Shown here: positions 1-8,809 of the stretch, one piece after another
Layout: every line of letters begins with the position of its first letter
Numbering within the stretch: position 1 is the first letter of the stretch
Assembly (NCBI GenBank): GCA_029287335.1
Contig: JARFRI010000247.1
Coordinates: forward strand, 1-10,800
Length of the DNA stretch: 10,800 nt
From: Phycisphaera sp.
GTDB lineage: Bacteria > Planctomycetota > Phycisphaerae > Phycisphaerales > Phycisphaeraceae
Reading direction: 5' to 3'
The notes under the pieces: generated by a model
The model's input: the letters and a program-made list of their open reading frames with translations, nothing else
The model's database searches: none
Told to the model about the DNA's origin: nothing
Translations under genes and position numbers: made by a program

Positions 1-2
1 GG

Positions 3-644
3 GATGAACACTACGGCAATTTCAGCGCATGGTGGTGGTTCGATGACTGCCGGATTCAGGGTAACACGCGAACCCGCTGGATCGTCCACCTCAGTGCCAA
101 GCAGTTCTACACCGACACGGTGATCGACGACATACAGGCGACGTTCCAAGGCGCTGAATTGCTCGCCCGTAACGTTGTGATCGAGCGCGCTTGGGAAGAT
201 GTTTGTCGCTCCTACGGCATGATGGTTGATGTGACGATCCAGACGCTGGATCGTGGCGAGTTCACTTCGTATCACCCCGACCTGTTCCAGTGGTTCGGCA
301 GCGACTTGCACAGCTTCATCGCTCAGGACGTTAAATCACCCAACAACATGGGGCAGGGCCTGTTCTCAGGCGATATTCACAATTCCGCGTTCGTGCGAAT
401 GGAAATCACGACGGTCGGCAGTTATCGCGCCCTGCAGATGCAGGGCAAGACGCGAAATGTGCTGCTCAAGGATTGCGTGTTTAAAGGGGCTGGCAACCTT
501 CGTAGCGACAAAGGCTTTGAGATCCCCGCAGGTGAAAGATTGGTTCTCGACGGCACCGAGGTTGGCTGGCAAGCGCCATACCTTCCAGTTGGCTGGCAGC
601 AGCCAGGCGTCGTAGTACGACCGATCCCTCCGCTGTATGACTAA
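3..644 (+). CDS. Right-handed parallel beta-helix protein, C-terminal part (5' end outside window)
   Basis: The reading frame is open from the first bases of the window to TAA at 642-644, so this is the last ~213 codons of a longer gene. An internal GTG at 120 is not a credible start because the frame is open, and similar in style, upstream of it. The protein has short alternating beta-strand/turn units rich in Asn, Asp, Val and Ile (for example DCRIQGN, NVVIERA, NVLLKDCVFKG), as in the Beta_helix / pectate-lyase-like superfamily. The segment YHPDLFQWFG resembles the 'HxDxxQ' rung seen in many secreted beta-helix proteins that bind or cleave polysaccharide. The tail (VGWQQPGVVVRPIPPLYD) looks like a cap rather than a repeat. 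No catalytic residues can be assigned. Family membership is inferred from pattern only. It is separated from the downstream locus by a strong terminator, so it is probably a distinct transcription unit. Confidence 0.7.
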   Translation, partial: DEHYGNFSAWWWFDDCRIQGNTRTRWIVHLSAKQFYTDTVIDDIQATFQGAELLARNVVIERAWEDVCRSYGMMVDVTIQTLDRGEFTSYHPDLFQWFGSDLHSFIAQDVKSPNNMGQGLFSGDIHNSAFVRMEITTVGSYRALQMQGKTRNVLLKDCVFKGAGNLRSDKGFEIPAGERLVLDGTEVGWQAPYLPVGWQQPGVVVRPIPPLYD

Positions 645-700
645 GCCATGCGTTGAGATCAGGGCGCATTGTTGATGACTCCCTGTTGAATGACCGATAT

Positions 701-735
701 GCCCGTAGGAGCCCAAGCTCCTACGGGCTTTTTTT
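701..735 (+). terminator. Strong intrinsic (Rho-independent) terminator
   Basis: There is a perfect 12-bp GC-rich stem: GCCCGTAGGAGC at 701-712 pairs with GCTCCTACGGGC at 717-728. The loop is CCAA (713-716), and seven consecutive T residues follow directly (729-735). This is a textbook intrinsic terminator. It sits 57 bases after the beta-helix gene stop and 48 bases before the first glycosyltransferase start. It ends the upstream transcript and implies that the polysaccharide genes have their own promoter or rely on limited read-through. Confidence 0.95.
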
Positions 736-782
736 ATATCCCTTGGGTCCAGTTGAGAAGTGGATAGGACGTCTTGGAGGCA

Positions 783-2123
783 ATGTTGAAGCGGGTCGCC
801 TTGTTGAGTTGTTTCTTCCCACCAGACGGTGGGGCCGGAGCGCAACGCCCTCGGCGTATGGCCGAGCTTGCTCATCAATTTGGTTGGGAGATCACGGTGA
901 TCACGCGAGCGCTCACCAAGCAGCGATCGCTCTGGGAGCCGCAGGACCAATCCTTAGAGACGGGGCAAGAGGCGGTGATCGAGCGAGTCCAAACGCCCGA
1001 GGGTTCGCATGTCACGACCAACACGCCTTCGGTCGATGCGGATCAAGACCCATTCATAACGGCCGTGGTGGACCGAGCCGCGGCCCTCCATGCCCAGCGC
1101 CCCTTCGATGCGGTGGTCGTCACAATGCCGCCCTATGGCATGGCTCCCGCAGCATTGATGGCCAAGCAGCGATTAGGGGTACCCGTCTTCGTCGATTTGC
1201 AAGACCCTTGGGCGCTTGATGGCGCGTTCGCCTACTCCAACAAGGCGCAGTGGTCGGTCAATAACGACTGGATGCGCCGGGTGATGCTGGGCTCGGACGG
1301 CATCATCATGAATACACCTGAGGCGAGAAAACAAGTACTCAAAGCGATTCCTGAACTTTCGTCGGATCGCGTGACACACGTCAACAACGGCTGCACCTTC
1401 GCCGATTTTGATACACCGATGCCGCCGCGACCCGAGGGTATGACGCCGGGTCAATTCCACCTGGTCCATACCGGCACGCTGCATACCGCAGCTTGGGCTC
1501 GGACGCGCGGGCCGATCGGCTGGCTTAGGCAACTGCGCAACTACCGCGCCGAACCTGTCCGGATCGGAGGCCGCACCGCTTACTACCTCCTTAAAGCAAT
1601 TGCTCAACTCGATCGGGCGGGCGATCCGCGACTAAACAACTTCCGACTAGCGTTGGTTGGCGTTAGAGATCCCGCGATCCAGAGCATGATCCAGCGATCG
1701 GGCGTAGCGGATCGAGTCGATGTCATCGGCTTCGTGCCCTATCAAACTTCTCTTGCCTGGATTCGCCACGCCGACGCGTTGCTTGTCCCGCTCTTTGGCT
1801 TGCCTAAAGGCCATCGCTCAAGACTTGTGCCGAGTAAGACCTATGAGTATCTCGCCTCGGGGAAGCCAATCCTTGGCGCGCTGCCGCAAGGTGATGCACG
1901 CGACTTGGTCGAACGCTCTGATGTAGGCATCTGTGCGGACCCCTGTGACCCGGCGGCACTTGGCCAGGCACTGGGCCGAATCATCGATATCGCAAACAAA
2001 CAAAACGATCATCCTCCTGGACCTGAGGGCTGGGCTCGTGAGTACGACTGGCCCCGTCTTTGCGAGCGGTTTTTTAATATGCTCGATGCATGGACCAGCA
2101 ATAAAACCGCCAATGAGACCTGA
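783..2123 (+). CDS. GT4-type glycosyltransferase (446 aa)
   Basis: This is a GT-B fold retaining glycosyltransferase of the GT4 type (Glyco_trans_4-like N-terminus, Glycos_transf_1-like C-terminus). It probably transfers a sugar from a nucleotide donor to a lipid-linked glycan at the cytoplasmic face. The N-terminus (VALLSCFFPPDGGAGAQRP) is the typical beta1 strand plus glycine-rich acceptor loop. A DLQDPWAL segment lies near residues 139-146, and HTGTLH near 229-234 opens the C-terminal Rossmann domain. LVPSKTYEYLASGKP near 348-362 is the donor-binding region with the conserved Glu. About 30 residues (roughly 235-265) between HTGTLH and the next helix form a longer linker than in compact GT4 enzymes. 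ATG at 783 is chosen: GGAGG at 776-780 is very close to it (2 bases), so TTG at 786 (spacing 5) is an alternative, while TTG at 774 would overlap the Shine-Dalgarno. It is followed after 6 bases by a second GT4 gene. Donor and acceptor are unknown. Confidence 0.9.
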   Translation: MLKRVALLSCFFPPDGGAGAQRPRRMAELAHQFGWEITVITRALTKQRSLWEPQDQSLETGQEAVIERVQTPEGSHVTTNTPSVDADQDPFITAVVDRAAALHAQRPFDAVVVTMPPYGMAPAALMAKQRLGVPVFVDLQDPWALDGAFAYSNKAQWSVNNDWMRRVMLGSDGIIMNTPEARKQVLKAIPELSSDRVTHVNNGCTFADFDTPMPPRPEGMTPGQFHLVHTGTLHTAAWARTRGPIGWLRQLRNYRAEPVRIGGRTAYYLLKAIAQLDRAGDPRLNNFRLALVGVRDPAIQSMIQRSGVADRVDVIGFVPYQTSLAWIRHADALLVPLFGLPKGHRSRLVPSKTYEYLASGKPILGALPQGDARDLVERSDVGICADPCDPAALGQALGRIIDIANKQNDHPPGPEGWAREYDWPRLCERFFNMLDAWTSNKTANET

Positions 2124-2129
2124 TTACAT

Positions 2130-3401
2130 ATGCGCATTCTGCTGATTTCATCTTCTGTCCCCTGGCCGACCCACACCGGCGGTAGTCAGCGAACCAACCT
2201 CCTGCACCGGGCGCTGAGCGAGCACGGCCAGATCGATACGGTCGTCATGATCCGTTACGGCATCGTGTCAGAAGAGCAGCGCGTCGCAGCGACCGAGCGT
2301 TTCGGTGGTAAGCTTTTCTTCCACAACTGCTTGCCCGAGCACCGGCTGCCGTGGCGGATGGCCGGTCGCTACGCCGCACGCCTCGCGCATGCCGTGGGTG
2401 GCTGGGGCCTTGACTACATGCCCGACCCCGTTGTCGCTCCACGCGTCGCTGAACTCATCGAGCAAAACGACTACGACCTGATCGTTGGTCGGTATCTCTG
2501 GCCACTGGCCCGAAGCGGCGCGGTTGGTCTTCGCCCGACCCTTGTTGATGTTGATGACTTCGAGAGCGATGTCCTAGAAGCCGAGCTTATGTCGCGAAAG
2601 CGCCCGCCGCTCAAGCAGTGGTGGCATGGCCGACGATATCGGCAGGTACTGCGTCGCGAGCAAGCCCTACTGAACGATTGTTCCTATATCTGGGTCGCCA
2701 AGCACGCGGATCTGTCGCGAATAGACAGAGACGATGTATCGGTCTTGCCCAATATCCCGTTCGTCAAGCCTGGCACATCATCGCCGCAGCCTTGTGAGCC
2801 TCGGCCCGAGAGCCAAGTCATCATGATGGTAGGTACGCTCGAGCACACGGTTAATGTCCGAGCGATTGATGCGTTTATCGAGTACGTTTGGCCCAAGATA
2901 CTCGCCGAGATGCCCGGTGCTGTGTTCCAAATCGTTGGCTCAGGTATGAGTGACGAGATGCGCAAGCAGTGGGGGGCCCAGCCAGGTGTAGAGCCGGTGG
3001 GCTACGCCGAGGACCTGCGCGAGGCGTACGAACAGTGCGCCTGTACCGTCGTACCGATCAATGAGGGCGGCGGGACGAAGATCAAGGTGCTCGAGTCTTT
3101 GTTGATGGGGCGGACGTGTGTCGTCTCGCCTCACTCATTGAGAGGCTATGAGGGCACCTTGCAGGACGGCGAGTCGCTATGCGTCGGCGAAGGGGACCAG
3201 GGCATGGCCGATGGGTGTATCAGCCTGTTACGAGATCCAGGACTGCGAGCCCGTCTTGCGGCAAGTGGCGGAGAGGTCGTGCGCAAGGGCTTCACCTACT
3301 CGCAGTTCGCGCGTACCGTCTCAGAGGCGGTGGCCCGATTGACTGGAGCCGACGGGCAAGTCGATTCCTCTGGCAAGCCTGCGGCCACGGCACGGGCTTA
3401 G
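2130..3401 (+). CDS. GT4-type glycosyltransferase (423 aa)
   Basis: This is a second GT-B fold glycosyltransferase, probably adding another residue to the same glycan. The N-terminus MRILLISSSVPWPTHTGGSQR carries the glycine loop that follows beta1. DVDDFES (about 140-146) sits where GT4 enzymes of this subgroup have the inter-domain acidic motif. VGTLEHTVN (about 234-242) begins the C-terminal donor domain, and GGGTKIKVLES (about 313-323) is the classic donor-phosphate and Glu motif of Glyco_trans_1_4 proteins. The protein is full length with no signal peptide, and its C-terminal tail beyond ~408 is low-complexity and dispensable-looking. ATG at 2130 lies 6 bases after the previous stop with no clear Shine-Dalgarno, so translational coupling to the upstream gene is likely. 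Sugar specificity cannot be read from the sequence. Confidence 0.9.
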   Translation: MRILLISSSVPWPTHTGGSQRTNLLHRALSEHGQIDTVVMIRYGIVSEEQRVAATERFGGKLFFHNCLPEHRLPWRMAGRYAARLAHAVGGWGLDYMPDPVVAPRVAELIEQNDYDLIVGRYLWPLARSGAVGLRPTLVDVDDFESDVLEAELMSRKRPPLKQWWHGRRYRQVLRREQALLNDCSYIWVAKHADLSRIDRDDVSVLPNIPFVKPGTSSPQPCEPRPESQVIMMVGTLEHTVNVRAIDAFIEYVWPKILAEMPGAVFQIVGSGMSDEMRKQWGAQPGVEPVGYAEDLREAYEQCACTVVPINEGGGTKIKVLESLLMGRTCVVSPHSLRGYEGTLQDGESLCVGEGDQGMADGCISLLRDPGLRARLAASGGEVVRKGFTYSQFARTVSEAVARLTGADGQVDSSGKPAATARA

Positions 3402-3443
3402 ATCAAGCTGGGACCAATAACCAAGTTAGAATAGCGCATTCCT

Positions 3444-3468
3444 AGGGCTGTGGTGCCCTGATTTTGAA
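3444..3468 (+). terminator. Possible weak terminator hairpin after the glycosyltransferase pair
   Basis: AGGGC (3444-3448) pairs with GCCCT (3455-3459) around a six-base loop. It is followed by GATTTTGA, which offers only four T residues. The stem is short, so this could be an inefficient terminator, an RNA stability element or chance. Its position 40 bases after the glycosyltransferase stop, at the start of the longest gap in the window, is the main reason to list it. Confidence 0.3.
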
Positions 3469-3597
3469 TATGGCTTTGAATCCCCAGTACTTCTGAACTA
3501 GGGTTATACGTTTGCCGATAGATCAGTTGTGTGGCGTCAGATTGTTCTGACCCTCGACAGGGGCTGTACTGACAGTTCGAGTGTGCATGTACAGCGC

Positions 3598-3603
3598 AAG
3601 GAG
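3598..3603 (+). promoter_or_regulatory. Shine-Dalgarno site setting the wzm start
   Basis: AAGGAG lies 6 bases before the ATG at 3610. This is the best ribosome-binding site in the window. It decides the permease start against the upstream GTG at 3529, whose 27 extra codons (Arg/Ser/Asp-rich) do not resemble the family N-terminus. Confidence 0.8.
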
Positions 3604-3609
3604 CGATCC

Positions 3610-4455
3610 ATGAGTAATTCTGTCATAAATCCAGCGATTAAAGAGATTGTCCTCGAACCCGATAAAGCCCAGCGCCAATACTGGTTCGATCTGTGGCGTT
3701 ATCGCGAGTTGTTTTACTTCCTCGCTTGGCGTGACATTTTGGTCCGATATAAGCAGACCGTCGTGGGCGTGGCATGGGCCGTGATCCGACCCTTGCTGAC
3801 GATGGTCATCTTAACCGTCGTCTTTGGTCAATTAGCCGGCATGGACTCCGGCGGCACGCCATATCCGATTCTTGTGATGTGTGGCATGCTGCCTTGGCAG
3901 TTCTTTGCCACAGCGATGTCTGAGAGCGGTTCGAGCCTTGTCCGCAACTCAAGCATGGTCTCGAAGGTATACTTCCCAAGGCTGATTGTCCCCGCCAGCA
4001 GTGTCATCACAAGCCTCGTCGATTTCATGATTTCTGCAGTGATCCTTGTCTGCGTCATGATCTATTACCAGTTTATGCCTGGCTGGGAAGTCGTCTTCCT
4101 GCCATTGTTTGTGGCGATGGCTTTCTTGGCCGCATTCGGTGTCGGTGTCTGGGTTTCGGCCTTGATGGTTCGTTTTAGAGACTTCCGATTCATCGTTCCG
4201 TTTATTGTGCAATTTGGCTTATACATTTCGCCGGTCGGCTTCCAGAGCGGCGTCGTGCCTGAGCAATGGCGATGGATTTACTCACTGAACCCGATGGTCG
4301 GTGTGATCGATGGGTTCCGCTGGGCGATACTCGGGGGTGAGCACAAGATATTTGTGCCAGGTATGGCAATCTCCATTGTCCTTGTGCTCTTCATTGTTTA
4401 CTCGGGCATCTGGTTCTTCCGTAAAACCGAAAAAACTTTCGCCGACATCATTTAA
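3610..4455 (+). CDS. wzm: ABC-2 type polysaccharide export permease (Wzm)
   Basis: This is the membrane subunit of the ABC exporter that moves completed, undecaprenyl-diphosphate-linked polysaccharide across the inner membrane. At 281 aa it has the usual family length. The family hallmarks are present: LAWRDILVRYKQT (about 38-50) followed by AWAVIRPLL, the segment VYFPRLIVPAS (about 120-130), MVRFRDFRFIVPF (about 186-198), YISPVGF (about 205-211) and NPMVGVIDGFRWAILG (about 227-242). Hydrophobic segments near 56-76, 84-102, 134-154, 160-185, 194-208 and 251-270 fit six membrane spans. The start at 3610 is fixed by the AAGGAG site. wzt begins 24 bases after its stop, so the two are co-transcribed and form the transporter together. 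Identification is firm; the exported glycan is unknown. Confidence 0.95.
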   Translation: MSNSVINPAIKEIVLEPDKAQRQYWFDLWRYRELFYFLAWRDILVRYKQTVVGVAWAVIRPLLTMVILTVVFGQLAGMDSGGTPYPILVMCGMLPWQFFATAMSESGSSLVRNSSMVSKVYFPRLIVPASSVITSLVDFMISAVILVCVMIYYQFMPGWEVVFLPLFVAMAFLAAFGVGVWVSALMVRFRDFRFIVPFIVQFGLYISPVGFQSGVVPEQWRWIYSLNPMVGVIDGFRWAILGGEHKIFVPGMAISIVLVLFIVYSGIWFFRKTEKTFADII

Positions 4456-4479
4456 CGCGTTGCCGAGCGAGTACTGACC

Positions 4480-5775
<1,296 letters not shown>

Positions 5776-5835
5776 GATTCCAGATATTCAGTTGTGTTTT
5801 TAACTGAGAACTTTGAGACGGATAGGACTGATTAA

Positions 5836-6798
5836 ATGCATCCCCTCGCCTCCCGTGTGCTAAAAAAAACCCGAAAGACTTTTTGTAAAGAGAACTACAA
5901 CGAAGACCGCGGTATGCGGCTTCTGCCTCAGCTTTACTGTGAAAGTGCATCCGAACATATCTATGACATGCTGGCCGATGACCAGCCACGGATGATCTCG
6001 CGTTACGGTATGACCGAGCTGCGGATTGTTCGTCGATATTACAACCTTCGCCGGAGTGGGCTGTTGGCCAGGACCGCCCGATTTGTCATGGGACGTTCGG
6101 GTCCGTTCTGGTTTGAAGATGTAGACCGCACGCACATCAAAGAACTTTCGGGCGTTTTTCCAAATGACGATGAGACGTTAAAGAAGTTCGCAAGCCTCTA
6201 TCTCGATATTATTCCCCAGATCGATATCCTCGCGTCATGGTGTGCCGGCGAGTGGGACCTGCGTCGTGAGCTCAAGCATGTCAAGTTGATTGGCCTGCAC
6301 GATCTGGAGCCGTTTCGCAACTTTCGACCCTGGTCACGTGTGCTCGAGGGCAAACGTGTCCTGGTGGTCCATCCCTTCGAAAGCACTATCCGTAGCCAAT
6401 TCAATAAGCGGGCGTTGCTGTTTGAGGACCCGGAAGTGATGCCCGAATTCGAGCTCGATGTGATCCCCGCGGTGCAAAGTCTCAGCGGCGGCGACGGCCG
6501 GTTTAAGAACTGGTTCGAAGCGTTGGAGCATATGAAGGGCGAGATGGCCGCCCGTGAGTTCGATATCGCAATCATCGGTGCCGGCGCGTACGGGATGCCG
6601 CTGGCGGCACACGCAAAGTCCCTTGGCAAGAAGGGCATACACTTCGGTGGAGCGACGCAATTGCTGTTTGGTATTCGGGGACGGAGATGGGACGAACGGC
6701 TGGACTACAACTGGCTCCCGAACGAACACTGGGTTCGACCGGCCTCGGATGAGAAGCCGAAGACCGCAGATAAAGTTGAAGGGGCTTGTTACTGGTGA
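5836..6798 (+). CDS. Uncharacterised GT-D-like protein of polysaccharide loci (320 aa)
   Basis: I do not know a characterised member. The layout resembles the GT-D glycosyltransferase fold (DUF1792 type). A short motif, ISRYGMTELRIV (about 54-65), sits where GT-D enzymes have 'xRFGDGE', a hydrophobic ILASWCAGEW follows (about 131-140), and VLVVHPFESTIRSQ (about 175-188) comes before the C-terminal Rossmann-like half. That half carries DIAIIGAGAYGMPLAAHAK (about 243-261), GGATQLLFGIRGRRWD (about 271-286) and a terminal VEGACYW, which I associate with hypothetical proteins of capsule and O-antigen clusters. There is no signal peptide or membrane segment, so it is probably cytoplasmic. The metal-binding Asp of DGE appears replaced (G-M-T-E), leaving only the Glu, so activity is uncertain. 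The start at 5836 has AGGA at 5824-5827, 8 bases upstream. It lies 60 bases after wzt and 63 bases before rfbF, suggesting co-transcription. Glycosyltransferase function is an inference. Confidence 0.6.
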   Translation: MHPLASRVLKKTRKTFCKENYNEDRGMRLLPQLYCESASEHIYDMLADDQPRMISRYGMTELRIVRRYYNLRRSGLLARTARFVMGRSGPFWFEDVDRTHIKELSGVFPNDDETLKKFASLYLDIIPQIDILASWCAGEWDLRRELKHVKLIGLHDLEPFRNFRPWSRVLEGKRVLVVHPFESTIRSQFNKRALLFEDPEVMPEFELDVIPAVQSLSGGDGRFKNWFEALEHMKGEMAAREFDIAIIGAGAYGMPLAAHAKSLGKKGIHFGGATQLLFGIRGRRWDERLDYNWLPNEHWVRPASDEKPKTADKVEGACYW

Positions 6799-6850
6799 CG
6801 CGCTGAAGCGTTTGACGGACAGGCACGATGCAAACGACGATCTAATGAAC

Positions 6851-6854
6851 GGAG
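6851..6854 (+). promoter_or_regulatory. Shine-Dalgarno site setting the rfbF start
   Basis: GGAG lies 7 bases before ATG at 6862. It supports that ATG rather than the TTG at 6859, because the protein then begins MKAVIFAGG as in the family. Confidence 0.65.
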
Positions 6855-6861
6855 ACGGTTG

Positions 6862-7635
6862 ATGAAAGCGGTTATTTTTGCAGGCGGTTTGGGTACGCGG
6901 ATCTCGGAAGAGACAACGCTGCGCCCTAAGCCGATGGTCGAGTTCGGTCACAGGCCGATTCTCTGGCATATTATGAAGACCTACTCACACTACGGGATCA
7001 ACGATTTCGTGATCTGCTGTGGGTACAAGGGCGAAGTGATCAAAGAGTACTTCGTCAACTATCGCATGACGAACTCGTCGGTGATGGTTGACCTGAACAC
7101 GAACCACGTCGAAATCGAGGGGGCGGGGACCGAGCCTTGGCGTATCGTCTGTGCGGAGACAGGGTTTGATACGATGACTGGTGGTCGTCTTAAACGAGTG
7201 CGCGACTATATCGGCGACGAGACCTTTTGCCTGACGTATGGTGACGGGGTCGCGGACGTCAACATCGCCGACTTGGTCGCGTTCCACAAGAAGCAAGGCA
7301 AACTGTGCACGATGACCGCGATGCAGCCACCTGGCCGGTGGGGTGCGTTTACGCTCGGCGAAGACGAAGTGAAGGTCAAGCAATTCCGTGAGAAGCCCCA
7401 GGGCGACGGCGCATGGATTAATGGCGGCTTCTTTGTGTGCGAGCCCAAGGTCATTGATTACATCGAAGGCGATGCGACCGTTTGGGAGCGTGAGCCGATG
7501 ACAGGCATCGCCCACGATGGTGAAATGGTTGCCTATAAACACACGGGCTTCTGGCAGCCGATGGACACGCTCCGAGATAAGAACTTACTGGAAGAGTTGT
7601 GGGAATCAGGCAAGGCCCCCTGGAAGGTCTGGTAA
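6862..7635 (+). CDS. rfbF: Glucose-1-phosphate cytidylyltransferase
   Basis: The enzyme makes CDP-glucose and diphosphate from alpha-D-glucose-1-phosphate and CTP, the committed step to CDP-linked deoxysugars. At 257 aa it matches the usual RfbF length. The N-terminal nucleotidyltransferase motif FAGGLGTRI (6-14) is followed by LRPKPM (20-25) with the conserved Lys. Further family features are TYGDGVADV (125-133, metal-binding Asp), REKP (176-179), WINGGFFV (185-192) and GFWQPMDT (229-236). The absence of the RmlA-type sequence and the presence of the 'GVADV' and 'FWQPMDT' signatures separate it from dTDP-glucose and UDP-glucose pyrophosphorylases. It is 30 bases upstream of rfbG, which uses its product. 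No missing residues were noted. Confidence 0.96.
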   Translation: MKAVIFAGGLGTRISEETTLRPKPMVEFGHRPILWHIMKTYSHYGINDFVICCGYKGEVIKEYFVNYRMTNSSVMVDLNTNHVEIEGAGTEPWRIVCAETGFDTMTGGRLKRVRDYIGDETFCLTYGDGVADVNIADLVAFHKKQGKLCTMTAMQPPGRWGAFTLGEDEVKVKQFREKPQGDGAWINGGFFVCEPKVIDYIEGDATVWEREPMTGIAHDGEMVAYKHTGFWQPMDTLRDKNLLEELWESGKAPWKVW

Positions 7636-7665
7636 AAACCACGCGATGCACCGAGCCCGCTGATC

Positions 7666-8745
7666 ATGAATAAAGCTTTCTGGAACAATCGATCTGTCTT
7701 GCTGACTGGCCACACCGGATTCAAAGGGTCGTGGATGTCGCTTTGGCTGCAGAGCTTGGGCGCGAAACTGACGGGCTACGCCCTTGCGCCACAGACCAAT
7801 CCGAGCATGTTCGATGCGGTGGATGCGGCCAAAGGCATGGACCACCGAATCGCTGACATCCGTGATCGGCAGGCGATGCTTGATGCTGTGCAGGCTGCCC
7901 AGCCTGAGGTGGTGATCCACATGGCCGCTCAGCCATTGGTGCGCTTGTCGTACGATGAGCCGGTGGAGACATTTGATACTAACGTGATGGGCACGGTGAA
8001 CCTGCTGGATGCCTGTCGGCAATGCCCTTCGGTTCGATCGGTCGTCGTAGTGACGACGGACAAGTGCTACGAAAACCGCGAGTGGATATGGGGCTACCGC
8101 GAAGACGAGGCGATGGGCGGACACGACCCGTACTCGGCCAGTAAAGGTTGCGCCGAGTTAGTGACCTCCGCGTACCGCCGATCGTTCTTCCAGCGAGGCG
8201 ATGGGATGCACCCTGCAAGATTGGCCACCGCTCGGGCGGGTAATGTGATTGGCGGGGGCGACTGGGCATTAGACCGGCTGATCCCTGATATGGTCCAGGC
8301 GTTTAGCAGGGGCGATGAGGTCGTGATCCGAAGCCCCCACGCGATCCGGCCTTGGCAGCACGTACTCGAGCCGCTGGGCGCCTACTTGTTGCTTGCAGAG
8401 AAACTGCACGCCGGGACCGACGACTTTGCAGAAGCATTCAACATCGGGCCTAACCAATCCGACGCCCAGCCGGTGTCGTGGATCGTGGACCGCATGACCG
8501 CGAGTTGGAGCGACAGTGCGAGTTGGCGGTTGGACGATCAGGTCCAGCCCCACGAAGCGACATCGCTTCACCTGGACATCAGCAAAGCGATGGCACGGTT
8601 GAATTGGAAGCCCACGCTCGATCTCGCACAGGCGATTGATTGGCTGGTTGCCTGGTACCGCGCGTTCTACGAAGGCAGCACTGACATGCGTGAACTGACA
8701 TTGTCGCAGATCAGTCAGTTTATGAACGGTATAGAGAGCAAATGA
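7666..8745 (+). CDS. rfbG: CDP-glucose 4,6-dehydratase
   Basis: This extended short-chain dehydrogenase/reductase uses bound NAD+ to convert CDP-glucose to CDP-4-keto-6-deoxy-D-glucose. It is 359 aa, the family's normal size. The Rossmann motif is TGHTGFKGSW (14-23), a form characteristic of RfbG. MAAQPLVRLSY (86-96) follows, then the active-site region TTDKCYEN (130-137) with the Thr/Asp/Lys typical of 4,6-dehydratases. The catalytic YxxxK is Y156-K160 in DPYSASKGCAEL, and RAGNVIGGGDW and RPWQHVLEPLGAYL lie downstream as expected. The start ATG at 7666 has no clear Shine-Dalgarno. The gene lies 30 bases after rfbF. Its product would be the substrate for the epimerase and/or the oxidoreductase encoded downstream. 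Confidence 0.96.
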   Translation: MNKAFWNNRSVLLTGHTGFKGSWMSLWLQSLGAKLTGYALAPQTNPSMFDAVDAAKGMDHRIADIRDRQAMLDAVQAAQPEVVIHMAAQPLVRLSYDEPVETFDTNVMGTVNLLDACRQCPSVRSVVVVTTDKCYENREWIWGYREDEAMGGHDPYSASKGCAELVTSAYRRSFFQRGDGMHPARLATARAGNVIGGGDWALDRLIPDMVQAFSRGDEVVIRSPHAIRPWQHVLEPLGAYLLLAEKLHAGTDDFAEAFNIGPNQSDAQPVSWIVDRMTASWSDSASWRLDDQVQPHEATSLHLDISKAMARLNWKPTLDLAQAIDWLVAWYRAFYEGSTDMRELTLSQISQFMNGIESK

Positions 8746-8809
8746 CAAAATCTTTATTGCCCGATAGCACCAGCACACAATTAAGACCCGAACAGTGACA
8801 CGAGTATTT

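Larger units (their letters stand above)
3402..3609 (+). other. 208-base non-coding gap before the exporter genes
   Basis: This is the longest spacer in the window and it contains no credible gene. It holds a short hairpin at 3444-3459 and a second inverted repeat, GTCAG (3536-3540) / CTGAC (3547-3551). It also has AT-richer stretches, including GGTTATACG around 3502-3510 that could supply a -10 element, although no convincing -35 lies 16-18 bases upstream. The frame of the downstream permease is open back to 3529, but the strong ribosome-binding site before 3610 argues that 3529-3609 is leader. A promoter for the exporter and CDP-sugar genes is plausible here but not demonstrated. Confidence 0.45.

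Noticed and set aside
753..763. TTGAGAAGTGG shared with 9352-9362, and GGATAGGAC at 762-770 shared with 5820-5828
   Set aside because: These are short matches with no shared flanks or consistent position relative to starts. Some overlap stop codons or ribosome-binding sequence, so chance is the simplest explanation.
923..930. GCGATCGC octamer, also at 9813-9820 and 10635-10642, like the cyanobacterial HIP1 element
   Set aside because: There are only three copies, all inside coding sequence, and they fit frequent GCG-ATC-GC codon combinations. The gene content gives no other sign of a cyanobacterium.
366..950. 194-codon open frame on the minus strand across the beta-helix end, terminator and first glycosyltransferase start
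   Set aside because: It runs antisense through a coding region and a terminator, its translation has no recognisable motif, and it is best explained as a shadow of the + strand codon usage.
653..1219. 188-codon + strand frame beginning before the first glycosyltransferase
   Set aside because: It reads through the intrinsic terminator hairpin and overlaps the glycosyltransferase in another frame. The Arg/Gly/Ala-rich translation has no domain character.
5788..5807. Inverted repeat TCAGTT / AACTGA after wzt
   Set aside because: The stem is only six mostly A-T pairs with an eight-base loop and no T-tract after it, so it is not credible as a terminator.
6334..6969. 211-codon minus-strand frame over the GT-D-like gene and rfbF start
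   Set aside because: It covers two well-supported + strand genes and the spacer between them, and the translation shows no family features.
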